From positions 868,001-932,000 of the forward strand of contig NZ_SMFQ01000003.1 of NCBI RefSeq assembly GCF_004339015.1: a stretch of DNA of 64,000 nt. The letters are read 5' to 3'. The DNA is from Cocleimonas flava (GTDB lineage: Bacteria; Pseudomonadota; Gammaproteobacteria; Thiotrichales; Thiotrichaceae). Shown here one piece after another: positions 35,342 to 43,042 of this stretch (its first letter is position 1; each line of letters starts with the position of its first letter). Made by a program: the position numbers and the translations under genes. A model generated the notes under the pieces. That model was not told where the DNA came from and made no database searches. It was given only the letters and a program-made list of their open reading frames with translations.

Positions 35342-35674
35342 TTGTTTGAACTAAAAACAATAACCTTATTCCTAATTACTGCTGTTGCAGAAATAGTTGG
35401 TTGCTATCTTCCATACTTATGGCTTAAGCAAGGTAAAAGTGTTTGGTTACTTATTCCAGCCGCTTTGAGCTTGGCTCTTTTCGCATGGTTACTATCACTT
35501 CATCCAACGGCAGCGGGTAGAGTTTATGCCGCTTACGGTGGCGTTTATGTATTTGTCGCCATATTATGGCTCTGGGGTGTAGATGGAATTAAACCCACCT
35601 CTTGGGATATTTTGGGGGGCATAGTTGTGTTAATCGGTATGGCAATAATTATGTTCGCACCAAAAAACCTATAA
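35342..35674 (+). CDS. ynfA: YnfA-family small membrane protein (UPF0060)
   Basis: This 110-residue protein has four hydrophobic segments and the family pattern ([20 protein letters not shown] near residue 15, [20 protein letters not shown] near 54, [17 protein letters not shown] near the end). YnfA proteins are relatives of the small multidrug resistance family, with proposed efflux function. The start is a TTG at 35342. A complete gene cassette: attC 6 precedes it, attC 7 follows. Confidence 0.9.
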   Translation: MFELKTITLFLITAVAEIVGCYLPYLWLKQGKSVWLLIPAALSLALFAWLLSLHPTAAGRVYAAYGGVYVFVAILWLWGVDGIKPTSWDILGGIVVLIGMAIIMFAPKNL

Positions 35675-35730
35675 GCAGTTACTACAGAGGAAAAACAACT
35701 CGCTGTTTTCAGCTGAGTAAGGCGTTAGAA
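35669..35730 (+). other. attC recombination site 7 (degenerate left core)
   Basis: Right core GTTAGAA is good; the left core reads CTATAAG in place of ...AAC. Short, with arms TTACTACAGAGGAAAA and a reduced GCTGTTTTCAGC stem. Confidence 0.65.
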
Positions 35731-35768
35731 GCGGTCAAATAAACATTTAGTTTAGAATGGAGATTTAA

Positions 35769-36395
35769 ATGCTAGAACTATCTCAAATATTTACTTACAT
35801 TGCCGCACTTGCAATAGCCGCCGCAATCCCGGGTCCAGGTATGACAGCTCTTGTTGCTCGCAGTGTAAGCTCTGGAGCATTAACTGGATTTGCTATGTTA
35901 GCTGGACTAATTTTAGGTGACCTAACATATCTCTCTTTCGCAGTATTTGGGCTGGCCGTCTTAGCTAAGAGTTTCAGTGTTTTATTTATTATCGTTAAAT
36001 GGGGTGCTGTTATTTATCTCTTGTATCTTGCTTGGCAGTTTTGGACAGCTGATCACCAATCGTTAAACGAAACAAACATTCCTAAGCGTAAAGATCTTTT
36101 TTCAGCAGGTTTATCTGGTTACACAATTACACTAGGTAACCCTAAAACAATCGCTTTCTATCTTGCTTTGTTGCCTGTGATTATCAATCTAGAAATGATA
36201 ACAATTCAAAGCTGGGCATTTATATTAGTTCCTTTAACAGCTACGGTTTTACTATCTGTTGGAGCCGTTTTTATTCTTGGAGCAATTGCAGTTCGCCATA
36301 TATTATCAAGTAAAAAGGCCCAAAAATTGCTGCATCGTGGCGCCGCTACAACAATGGTTGTTGCGGCTGGAACAATGGTTGCCAGAGAATCATAA
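35769..36395 (+). CDS. LysE/RhtB-family amino acid exporter
   Basis: This 208-residue protein has about six transmembrane segments and the LysE signature (AIPGPGMTALVARSVSSGAL near residue 19, with the typical Pro-Gly-Pro). The segment GLSGYTITLGNPKTIAFYLA near 117 matches the second family motif. It likely exports an amino acid or derivative. Cassette-borne; a GGAG site precedes the ATG. Confidence 0.9.
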   Translation: MLELSQIFTYIAALAIAAAIPGPGMTALVARSVSSGALTGFAMLAGLILGDLTYLSFAVFGLAVLAKSFSVLFIIVKWGAVIYLLYLAWQFWTADHQSLNETNIPKRKDLFSAGLSGYTITLGNPKTIAFYLALLPVIINLEMITIQSWAFILVPLTATVLLSVGAVFILGAIAVRHILSSKKAQKLLHRGAATTMVVAAGTMVARES

Positions 36396-36420
36396 TAATT
36401 TATAAATTAGATATTAAATT

Positions 36421-36525
36421 CTCTAACAAGTTTACCCGTTATTTAGCTTTAGTAACCGTACACGTTGCTTCAACGGAAAACTACTCGCTCGCGATCGCAT
36501 TTTTCCGCTTAGCAAGGCGCTAGGT
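36421..36525 (+). other. attC recombination site 8
   Basis: Left core CTCTAAC. The right core reads GCTAGGT (one change from GTTAGGT). The inner arms CGGAAAA.../TTTTTCCG are present. 105 bp. Confidence 0.75.
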
Positions 36526-36541
36526 GACAAAGGAGAAATAG

Positions 36542-37111
36542 ATGAAATGTTGCAATAAAGAGTACCCTGATCCAAATATTATTAATGGTACTGCTTATTT
36601 TGTATGTTCAGAATGTGGTGAGGTTCGAGAGATACAAGACTATAAAATTTATTCAAAGCAAGACAGAATAGATCAATTTGAAAAGGAATATGGAGTTAAG
36701 CTTCCAAGTGATTATGTCAATTTTGCAAATAACAAAGATTCTTGGGTAGTAAAACTTTCCGCTGCAAATACGGAATCAACAAAGTACTATTTTGGCGAGG
36801 GATACTATCAAATTATCAGGTTTTATAGCCTTGACCCAAATGAAGCCGGTTCTGTTTTTGACAGTGCTTATTTGATAGAAACATGGGATTTACCAAAAGA
36901 GTTAGTACTAATCGATGGTGATGGTCATACTTGGTTGGCGTTGGATTATAGAGACTCAAAAAAAATTCCAAGGGTTATAGTTATTGAATCAGATGAAGGT
37001 AATAGCCTCGTAGTCGCAGATAATTTTAAAGAGTTTATATCAACACTATTACCATACGACAGTGTCTATGATGTTAACGGTGCAATTATCTACAATGGAA
37101 AAAGCACCTAA
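36542..37111 (+). CDS. SUKH (SMI1/KNR4)-like immunity protein with N-terminal zinc-ribbon-like segment
   Basis: This 189-residue protein has cysteines at 3, 4, 22 and 25 (YFVCSECGE) that suggest a small metal-binding ribbon, then a SUKH-like domain: an N-terminal helix followed by GVKLPSDYVNFANNKDSW near residue 51, and near residue 118 the WDLPKELVLIDGDGHTWLAL motif, which is typical of the superfamily. SUKH proteins are mostly immunity proteins against toxins of polymorphic and contact-dependent systems. Ribosome binding site AGGAG. It is an orphan, with no toxin gene beside it. Confidence 0.75.
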   Translation: MKCCNKEYPDPNIINGTAYFVCSECGEVREIQDYKIYSKQDRIDQFEKEYGVKLPSDYVNFANNKDSWVVKLSAANTESTKYYFGEGYYQIIRFYSLDPNEAGSVFDSAYLIETWDLPKELVLIDGDGHTWLALDYRDSKKIPRVIVIESDEGNSLVVADNFKEFISTLLPYDSVYDVNGAIIYNGKST

Positions 37112-37176
37112 CAATTGCTGCATCTGAAAAACAACTCGCTCACACTCGCATTTTTCCGCTGAGCAAAGCGTTATAC
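37106..37176 (+). other. attC recombination site 9
   Basis: Left core ACCTAAC, right core GTTATAC, inner arms CTGAAAAA/TTTTTCCG. Confidence 0.82.
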
Positions 37177-37264
37177 GAACAATGAGAAATGAATAACATA
37201 GAAAAATACATTATTAGTGGATTGATCTAAGTTGTCATTGAAGCACTTAGATGGCCGATAAAGT

Positions 37265-37690
37265 ATGAAATACAATAAAGTAACCTTAGGTTTTATCGCT
37301 GCTGCGATGATGAATATCGGTGGCGTACTGATTTTCTCTCGTGCGTTTACTAATTCGGCGATCAATCAATTCGACCCTGTAGTTATGTCTAACTTTGGCT
37401 TGTTGATGATCGTTGTATGGGGCTTGGCTTATTTGAGTGCCGCTACGATTACATCTGGCGTCAAATGGTTAGCAGGTGCATTTGCTATCGAGAAACTCGT
37501 GTATGTGGTTGTCTGGTTACTTTGGTTTAAGGATAACAGTCTTGGTGTTGTCTATGAGCAAGATCTATTTGCAGGCATGTTTTACAGCATCTATGGGTTA
37601 AATGACTTCGTGTTTATGTTGTTCTTCGTCTGGGTTTTCCTGACCGAAGGCAAGTCTTCAAAATCAGTAGCATCACAAAGCATTCAATAG
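37265..37690 (+). CDS. Cassette-borne four-helix membrane protein of unknown function
   Basis: This 141-residue protein has four hydrophobic segments: residues 8-30, 40-62, 66-90, 105-132. No conserved polar motif points to a family. The ribosome binding site is weak. It lies between attC 9 and a degenerate long attC, so it is the last cassette of array 1. Confidence 0.65.
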   Translation: MKYNKVTLGFIAAAMMNIGGVLIFSRAFTNSAINQFDPVVMSNFGLLMIVVWGLAYLSAATITSGVKWLAGAFAIEKLVYVVVWLLWFKDNSLGVVYEQDLFAGMFYSIYGLNDFVFMLFFVWVFLTEGKSSKSVASQSIQ

Positions 37691-37797
37691 CAGCTTCAAA
37701 AGCTTGGTATTTTCAGTTCAAGGTTGGTTTTCCTGTTTACGGTGCACTGGTTTAGTTTAGGTGGCAGCATTGCTCACACCTTAATGCGGCGTTATGT
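37684..37797 (+). other. attC recombination site 10, long and degenerate
   Basis: Right core GTTATGT with VCR-like interior (CACTGGTTTAGTTTAGGTGG). The left end (CAATAGCAGCTTCAA) pairs only partly with the right arm (CCTTAATGCGGCGTTATG). Confidence 0.6.
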
Positions 37798-37825
37798 AAG
37801 TCTGCTGTTTAACTCATTCTATTAG

Positions 37826-37853
37826 GCACCCCCCTACTTTCAGGCACTTTTTT
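37826..37853 (+). repeat. Dispersed C-tract motif, copy 10
   Basis: GCACCCCCCTACTTTCAGGC followed by ACTTTTTT, nearly ideal. Marks the right end of cassette array 1. Confidence 0.88.
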
Positions 37854-37916
37854 AGTAAAACCACATTAAAGCTTATTGTGCGAAATGACAGTCCAAGAAC
37901 GAATAGACAAGGCATT

Positions 37917-37946
37917 AGCCTTTCGTAATCAAAATCACGAAAGGCT
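37917..37946. terminator. Hairpin at the end of the zinc operon
   Basis: A perfect 10-bp stem (AGCCTTTCGT and ACGAAAGGCT) with a 10-base loop, 25 bp after the receptor's stop codon. Its position fits a transcription terminator for the minus-strand operon, although the T-run is poor. Confidence 0.6.
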
Positions 37947-37970
37947 GTCTAATCCCAAAAAACTAATCAG

Positions 37971-40043
37971 TTAAAATTTCCAGTTTATCCCGGCAGAAAT
38001 CTGACGACCCGGTAAGGGAGCGGTTGTTTTGAGTACAGACAAATGATTTTCAGCGTACTCATCGGTCAGATTCGTTCCTTTAAGCCAGAGCTCGACATCC
38101 TGATTGGCAACCTTCCAATCCTTTTTAATCTGGATGTTCAACGAATTATATCCAGAGGTTTCTTCTTCATTGGGCGCAAGCTTATCAGCGTTGAAAACAT
38201 GTTTAAGACTCAGTGAGGCCGACCAGTCTGCCGGTTCGTAACGAACGCCCACTTCCATGCTCGCCGGAGCAGTACGAGGGAGAGTTTCACCATTCGTTTT
38301 TGATGCATCCAGTACATCTGCCTGCCCCCATAGTGTCAGCGGTTTGTCATTAAAACGTAGTTGTGAATTTTCGTAGCGCAGCGAGCCGCCATAAAAAATA
38401 GCATCGGTCTGCCCCGTCAGCCACACCTGACTTAGATGGAATGGATCAATCAACGCATTGCCATTGTCATCATAGCTCCTGTCCTGATAAATATAATCTT
38501 TGAAGCGATAATAGAAAGTGGAAAATTGAATCAGGTGTTCATTATGTTGGTACCCAATATCAAAATCGAGATTCACACTACGTTCTTTATCCAGATTTGA
38601 ATCGCCGAAAATATAACTGTCTGTTGCATGATGAAAACCGTTCCAGTACAGCTCATCAACACTGGGAAAACGTTCGAGGTAACCGATGCTTGCTTCCCAA
38701 GTAAGCTTTTTTTCTTCGGCTTTGTTATTCAGCCCTAAAGAAAAGCTGAGCGCATGGTCGTCCCGCTTATCATAATAATCAGGATCAAGTCCGCTAGGAT
38801 GCACCCACTGCTCCTGAATATTGTCAGGGTTAGGCGTAAGTTGCCTTGACTGCAAATGAGTACCCAGACTCAATTCAAGAGAGTCATTCAACATTTTTTG
38901 TGCCGTAGTCGATGCTTGAAATATACGGCTTTGGGTATCAGGCATTGGATGACCGTGACTATATGGTAAACCTGTGTTCTCCCAATACTGTGTGACTGAA
39001 TCACCCAGTGTTGCGCCTGTTCGGGTTGCATCGCTAAACGCATCACAGGCACCATGTTCATGACACACTTTCAATTCGCTGTGTGCTAGGCCGATACGTG
39101 TTTCACCCATCCAGTCTCCGACGCCCCAGGCTGCATTCAAGGAGCCTCGTTGTTGTTGCTGACCGAATAGACCATCTTTTCTACTGCCTTCGGTTTCATC
39201 ATGCAGGTAATCGCTATCGAGAAAATCCAGTGTGATTTCATCTAACCACTCAAGATCTGGTTGATAGCGATACTTGATTCCCAAATCTTCACGGCTCATA
39301 TCTATACGGGTTGCTTCGGGCGTATTGTTTGGAATGCCGTAGTCTTTATCTAATTTCGTTGCATTAATTTGCAATTCGCTTTGTGCGTTGGGTTTCCAGC
39401 TTAAGCCAACTTGAGCTTGAGTTGTGTTTACGTCGGAATCAGCGATGATGTCTCCATTGCCTGATTGATAGGAATCCGATTCTTGCTTTAACCCACCCAG
39501 GCGTAACGCCCACTTGTCATTCGCGACTGATACTCGAGCGTCCAAAGCATGACTGTCCGCGTCTATACGATGATCTGTCGATACAGTGCCATGAAATCCC
39601 TTCTCCGGAAATCGTGAATTCAGTGAATCGCTGACTTTTACAACGCCACCGGCTTGCGCAGCATATAACAGCGAGGCGGGACCTTTGAGTAGTTCAATAC
39701 GCTCGGAAGCCCGCGGGGCAACGGCGACCGCGTGGTCTTGACTCATCGCAGAGAGATCATTCAGGTCATTATCGTTGTGCAAAACTTTGACGCGATATCC
39801 GCTCATGCCGCGCACTACTGGCCGACCTACGGCTTCGCCATAACTTGCTGAATCTACATTGGGTAAAGCATCCAGATAAGCCCCAAGGGTGGTATTGCTG
39901 GCGCCTTCTTTTAATATTTCGGTTTTTTCAGGTACTGAGGTTTTCTCCTCCGTTGTGCCAATAACAGTGACTTCTTCAAGCTCTGTTTCTGCGAGTACGA
40001 CACTACTCATTAATAGACCTGAAATCACAGTAAATACTTTCAT
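37971..40043 (-). CDS. znuD: TonB-dependent outer-membrane receptor, ZnuD-like
   Basis: A receptor of about 690 residues. Signal peptide MKVFTVISGLLMSSVVLA; plug domain with LEEVTVIGTTEE and the GRPVVRGMSGYRVKVL block; 22-strand barrel ending in ...GINWKF with terminal Phe. The loop LKVCHEHGACDAFSDATRTG contains two cysteines about His/Glu/Asp, and a second loop has YSHGHPMP. ZnuD zinc receptors carry such Cys/His loops. Start chosen at ATG 40043 (site GAGG); the frame extends 7 codons upstream. Zinc as substrate is inferred from these loops, the His-rich neighbour and the Zur box at 41718. Confidence 0.85.
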   Translation of the reverse strand: MKVFTVISGLLMSSVVLAETELEEVTVIGTTEEKTSVPEKTEILKEGASNTTLGAYLDALPNVDSASYGEAVGRPVVRGMSGYRVKVLHNDNDLNDLSAMSQDHAVAVAPRASERIELLKGPASLLYAAQAGGVVKVSDSLNSRFPEKGFHGTVSTDHRIDADSHALDARVSVANDKWALRLGGLKQESDSYQSGNGDIIADSDVNTTQAQVGLSWKPNAQSELQINATKLDKDYGIPNNTPEATRIDMSREDLGIKYRYQPDLEWLDEITLDFLDSDYLHDETEGSRKDGLFGQQQQRGSLNAAWGVGDWMGETRIGLAHSELKVCHEHGACDAFSDATRTGATLGDSVTQYWENTGLPYSHGHPMPDTQSRIFQASTTAQKMLNDSLELSLGTHLQSRQLTPNPDNIQEQWVHPSGLDPDYYDKRDDHALSFSLGLNNKAEEKKLTWEASIGYLERFPSVDELYWNGFHHATDSYIFGDSNLDKERSVNLDFDIGYQHNEHLIQFSTFYYRFKDYIYQDRSYDDNGNALIDPFHLSQVWLTGQTDAIFYGGSLRYENSQLRFNDKPLTLWGQADVLDASKTNGETLPRTAPASMEVGVRYEPADWSASLSLKHVFNADKLAPNEEETSGYNSLNIQIKKDWKVANQDVELWLKGTNLTDEYAENHLSVLKTTAPLPGRQISAGINWKF

Positions 40044-40099
40044 TTTAAAATCCTCATGCTCCAATTGCAGCTATGTACAATTGGAGCATTTGTTAGTTT

Positions 40100-41113
40100 T
40101 TACTCGTGATCGTGGTCGTGTTCTTCACCTGTGCCGATGATTGCAACAAGATCTGTTGTTTCATTCTCTGGCAACAATGCAGAAACAGGCCATGTCGAAT
40201 GCTGATGGAAATCACCACCATGAGAATCCACAAGGTAGAGTCGCTGGGTATCAGGAATAAACACTAGAACACCATCTTCACTGACGCGCGCTACTGTTGT
40301 GCGAGAGCAGTCACTGATGTTGCTAACTTCATCAAGTTGAACAAATCCTTGCATCTGCTCAAGACCATTTTCCCCTTCTGCAAAGAAATACATGCGACCT
40401 GTCGTATCCAGTGCATAGTGAACGAGATCATGGTGCTCATGTTCTTCTTCGGCTTCTTCAGTTGTTTCCCCAGCTTCTTCAGCGGCGTGCTCTTCTTCCT
40501 CTTCAAATTTCAGATAATGGTCGATATAAGCTCGACAGAGTTGTGTACCTGCTGGCATCACTTCAGTCACTTCGGTTTCCAATTCGTTCTGTTCAGCAAC
40601 AAAGCTATTTAAACGTAACAGCGATTGTTCCTGACTACTGCCGGGCTCTGGGTCTCGGAATTCCTCGGATGAATGCGCCGCGAGCGTATCTCCGTGTAAA
40701 TGGGCAAGTTGCACCATTTGGTCAGCATCAATTGTTGTGCCATGCTGATACGTTGGGCGCATCAATAGATACTTCATATCGAACTGCTCTTCGCCATCAA
40801 CTTCCCTAAAATCTGGCCAATGCAAGAAATAGCCAACGCTTGAAGTATCCGTAATCGCGAGATTTTGAATAGAGCTATCCTGACTACCCGTCGCTAGCTC
40901 ATTCAGATCAGTCCGGGCTTCAGTTTCGCTATCGAAACTATAATAAGCTCCAGTTCCAGCATTCAGTAGACTTAGACTTAATCCATCTGAGAGATCGACA
41001 GAGGTCTCTTCATCAGCTGAGCTACTTCCGCCGCCGCCACAGCCGCTGAGGATTAATATGCTGACGTAAAAGATAGAGGCAACCGTCAATTTGTTGTTAA
41101 TAAGGTGTTTCAT
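40100..41113 (-). CDS. His/acid-rich lipoprotein, probable zinc-binding partner
   Basis: This protein of about 337 residues has a lipoprotein signal (YVSILILSGCGGGGSS, lipobox LSGC). It has an acidic, histidine-bearing linker near residue 210 (EEEEEHAAEEAGETTEEAEE, then EHEHHD) and ends GTGEEHDHDHE. Such stretches bind Zn(II). It sits 56 bp upstream of the ZnuD-like receptor, in the same operon. I do not recognise the rest, which looks beta-rich. Start at ATG 41113, behind GGAAAT; four more codons are open upstream. Confidence 0.75.
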   Translation of the reverse strand: MKHLINNKLTVASIFYVSILILSGCGGGGSSSADEETSVDLSDGLSLSLLNAGTGAYYSFDSETEARTDLNELATGSQDSSIQNLAITDTSSVGYFLHWPDFREVDGEEQFDMKYLLMRPTYQHGTTIDADQMVQLAHLHGDTLAAHSSEEFRDPEPGSSQEQSLLRLNSFVAEQNELETEVTEVMPAGTQLCRAYIDHYLKFEEEEEHAAEEAGETTEEAEEEHEHHDLVHYALDTTGRMYFFAEGENGLEQMQGFVQLDEVSNISDCSRTTVARVSEDGVLVFIPDTQRLYLVDSHGGDFHQHSTWPVSALLPENETTDLVAIIGTGEEHDHDHE

Positions 41114-41268
41114 TTTTATTTCCATAAATAGGTATCAGTTTCCCGCAAGAAAGCCTTATTCATCGCTTTAACCCAAGCGAATTAACAAAGTGTTTCTTTA
41201 CAGAAAAGACAATAATTTTGTTCAGACAAGATCAAGCCTGTCTTACGTAATGTATTAATTTAAGGAGA

Positions 41269-41568
41269 TTAGATGGGTGGAGCGCGTGAGTCGTAAGCAG
41301 AAATTGAAACCTGCACAAGATGACAGGGAAAGATTACAAGGTAATCACCCAAAGGTGGAATGACTTCTATTTGCGTGGATGACGTATCGACAATGACAGA
41401 CTGTTTTTCCAGATTGTCAAACGTCTGACAAAGCTCCTCATGCTCATGAAAACTGTGTATTTCTGCATGCCAAAGCGTAACCGTCTGCGCCAATAGGAAA
41501 AAAGCTAAAACCCAAAAAGACATTAGGTATCGAAATCTAAAATTATTTGATTTGATGTTATTCAGCAT
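41269..41568 (-). CDS. Small His-containing membrane/periplasmic protein
   Basis: A 99-residue protein with one hydrophobic segment (residues 15-30, LMSFWVLAFFLLAQTV), followed by HAEIHSFHEHEELC (His34, 38, 41, 43 and a Cys). This is a likely metal-binding cluster just outside the membrane. First gene of the minus-strand zinc operon, 143 bp upstream of the lipoprotein gene and 150 bp from the Zur box. It resembles the short proteins often seen beside zinc and copper transport genes; no family assigned. Confidence 0.65.
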   Translation of the reverse strand: MLNNIKSNNFRFRYLMSFWVLAFFLLAQTVTLWHAEIHSFHEHEELCQTFDNLEKQSVIVDTSSTQIEVIPPLGDYLVIFPCHLVQVSISAYDSRAPPI

Positions 41569-41717
41569 GACACAAAAAGCTGTTTATCTCGGTTTGGGTA
41601 ACAAAAAAGTCCTGTGACACGCATCACGACAAATATCATTAATCGCATTTGATTGCAGTCGTAAAAAATTAAAAAATCCTGAGTTCCTTTTTAATGGAGA
41701 AGGTCCATTAACTCTCA

Positions 41718-41740
41718 TGATGTTATAATATAACATATCA
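41718..41740. promoter_or_regulatory. Zur box
   Basis: The core ATGTTATAATATAACAT (41720-41736) is an exact match to the palindromic core ATGTTATANTATAACAT of the gammaproteobacterial Zur operator. It lies 150 bp upstream of the first gene of the znuD-like operon. The next gene on the other side starts 434 bp away, so the minus-strand operon is the likely target. Confidence 0.85.
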
Positions 41741-41903
41741 AAAATACAGTTAAATACTTATTAATAAACTGGAGAGTATTTTGGGCAAAAGCTGAACAGC
41801 TATATGAAAGCGAAAGTTTGACCAAACATTAGAAAGCTCAACCTTTCTTAAGTAATTAACACAATTACGTTTTGAATCTAATAATCACTTATAAAGAATC
41901 TTT

Positions 41904-41934
41904 GTCCCCCCCCCTACTTATAGGCGGTTTTTTT
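41904..41934 (+). repeat. Dispersed C-tract motif, copy 11
   Basis: TCCCCCCCCCTACTTATAGG followed by CGGTTTTTTT. The C-tract is the longest of the set (nine C), which suggests tract-length change. The remainder of 41569-42011 holds only this copy and the Zur box. Confidence 0.8.
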
Positions 41935-42011
41935 GAATGTTTAGCTCTGTTGTTTCGAAGCATATTTATTCGGTGGGTTTAGTGTAGTTCGACCTGCTAT
42001 TTTGTTTATTC

Positions 42012-42140
42012 ACATAACAAAATAATCCACTTTTACCACCTTAATTTAGGTTTCTAGTTGGCGTTTGCAGTATCGGTTTAGTTTGCCTTATTATTGAGTA
42101 CAAATTAATTAATCAGCGCTAAGTTATTACTGCGTTAGGC
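42012..42140 (+). other. attC recombination site 11, isolated, long type
   Basis: Left core ACATAAC, right core GTTAGGC (perfect GTTRRRY), 129 bp, with VCR-like interior (TCGGTTTAGTTTGCC). It is not part of array 1 or 2, but precedes the GFA-like gene. Confidence 0.7.
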
Positions 42141-42173
42141 GTATTTCATCCACTGTTCATAGAGGTGATTCTG

Positions 42174-42575
42174 ATGACTGAATATTTCGGCTCTTGTCTG
42201 TGTGGCACCGTTAGCTTTGAGGTAAAAGGTAACTTCGATAGCTTTTACCTTTGCCACTGTCAGCATTGCCAAAAAGATACAGGTTCGGCTCATGCGGCAA
42301 ATCTATTTTCAAAATCAGCTAAATTGGTCTGGCAGTCAGGCGCAGATGCTGTGACTTCCTTTACGCTTCCAGGCACTCGTCATAATAAAAGCTTTTGTAG
42401 GTTGTGTGGCTCAGCATTGCCAAGCACTCAGACCTCAGATTTACTCGTCGTTCCTGCAGGATGCCTGGACACTAAAGTTTCCATGTCGCCAACTGCACAC
42501 ATCTTTTTATCTAGTAAAGCTGTTTGGGATAAGAATTTAGAGGAGGTTCCAAAGTTCGAGAGACTTCCAGATTGA
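42174..42575 (+). CDS. GFA-family protein (glutathione-dependent formaldehyde-activating enzyme-like)
   Basis: This 133-residue protein has the zinc-binding cysteine pattern of GFA/CENP-V proteins: GSCLCGTVSF near residue 7, LCHCQHCQKDTGS near 26 and SFCRLCGSALP near 74. Some members add glutathione to formaldehyde; most have unknown substrates. Start at ATG 42174 (site AGAGG), three codons inside a longer frame. It sits between an attC site and attC-like remnants, so it is probably a stray gene cassette. Confidence 0.9.
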   Translation: MTEYFGSCLCGTVSFEVKGNFDSFYLCHCQHCQKDTGSAHAANLFSKSAKLVWQSGADAVTSFTLPGTRHNKSFCRLCGSALPSTQTSDLLVVPAGCLDTKVSMSPTAHIFLSSKAVWDKNLEEVPKFERLPD

Positions 42576-42907
42576 ACTATAATCAAATAGCAGTGGCTGT
42601 TTCGGACTCACCTTCGATGATCTACTCCACGCCGTAAAACTGTGCGTTATGATTCAAAATCCTATGTATAGAATATCTAATCAGAAAAATTTACTAGAAG
42701 AATTTACAGAAGCAAAGGAGCCAGCGCTCTTGAAAGAACTGTTCCTCTTAAAGAGGATATGTCGTCAAGCATAGATGAATCAGCTTGAGGAATTGTTCAG
42801 CGTGACCGAAGATCACACAGAAAAAATATAACAAAATATTTAGGCTTTATTATAACTAAAAACTGCTCGTTCATACTCACATTTTTCTACCCCGAAAGGC
42901 GTGAAAA
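42576..42907 (+). other. Region with degenerate attC remnants
   Basis: Two weak attC-like stretches follow the GFA gene. One has a right core GTTATGA at 42646. The other, 42850-42907, resembles the common array centre (AAAAACTGCTCG... and ATTTTTCTACCCCGAAAGGC) but has lost the GTTA end. They look like decayed cassette ends. No gene is supported in this stretch. Confidence 0.5.
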
Positions 42908-42914
42908 ACATAAA

Positions 42915-42943
42915 CCCACCCCCCACCTTTGAGGCACTTTTTT
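42915..42943 (+). repeat. Dispersed C-tract motif, copy 12
   Basis: CCCACCCCCCACCTTTGAGG followed by CACTTTTTT, with one base altered (ACC in place of TAC). Between the GFA gene and the convergent oxygenase. Confidence 0.85.
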
Positions 42944-42977
42944 AAAAATGTAAGCTTCTATCAGACAACCTTACAAC

Positions 42978-43004
42978 CCAGATTTGTGATTGGTACAAAT
43001 CTGG
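42978..43004. terminator. Hairpin downstream of the oxygenase gene
   Basis: A perfect 10-bp inverted repeat (CCAGATTTGT and ACAAATCTGG) with a 7-base loop, 39 bp from the stop codon at 43043. It lies between convergent genes and could terminate transcription from either side. Confidence 0.6.
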
Positions 43005-43042
43005 ATTGCGGTTCTATTTAAATAGCCTAACCTGTATGAACC

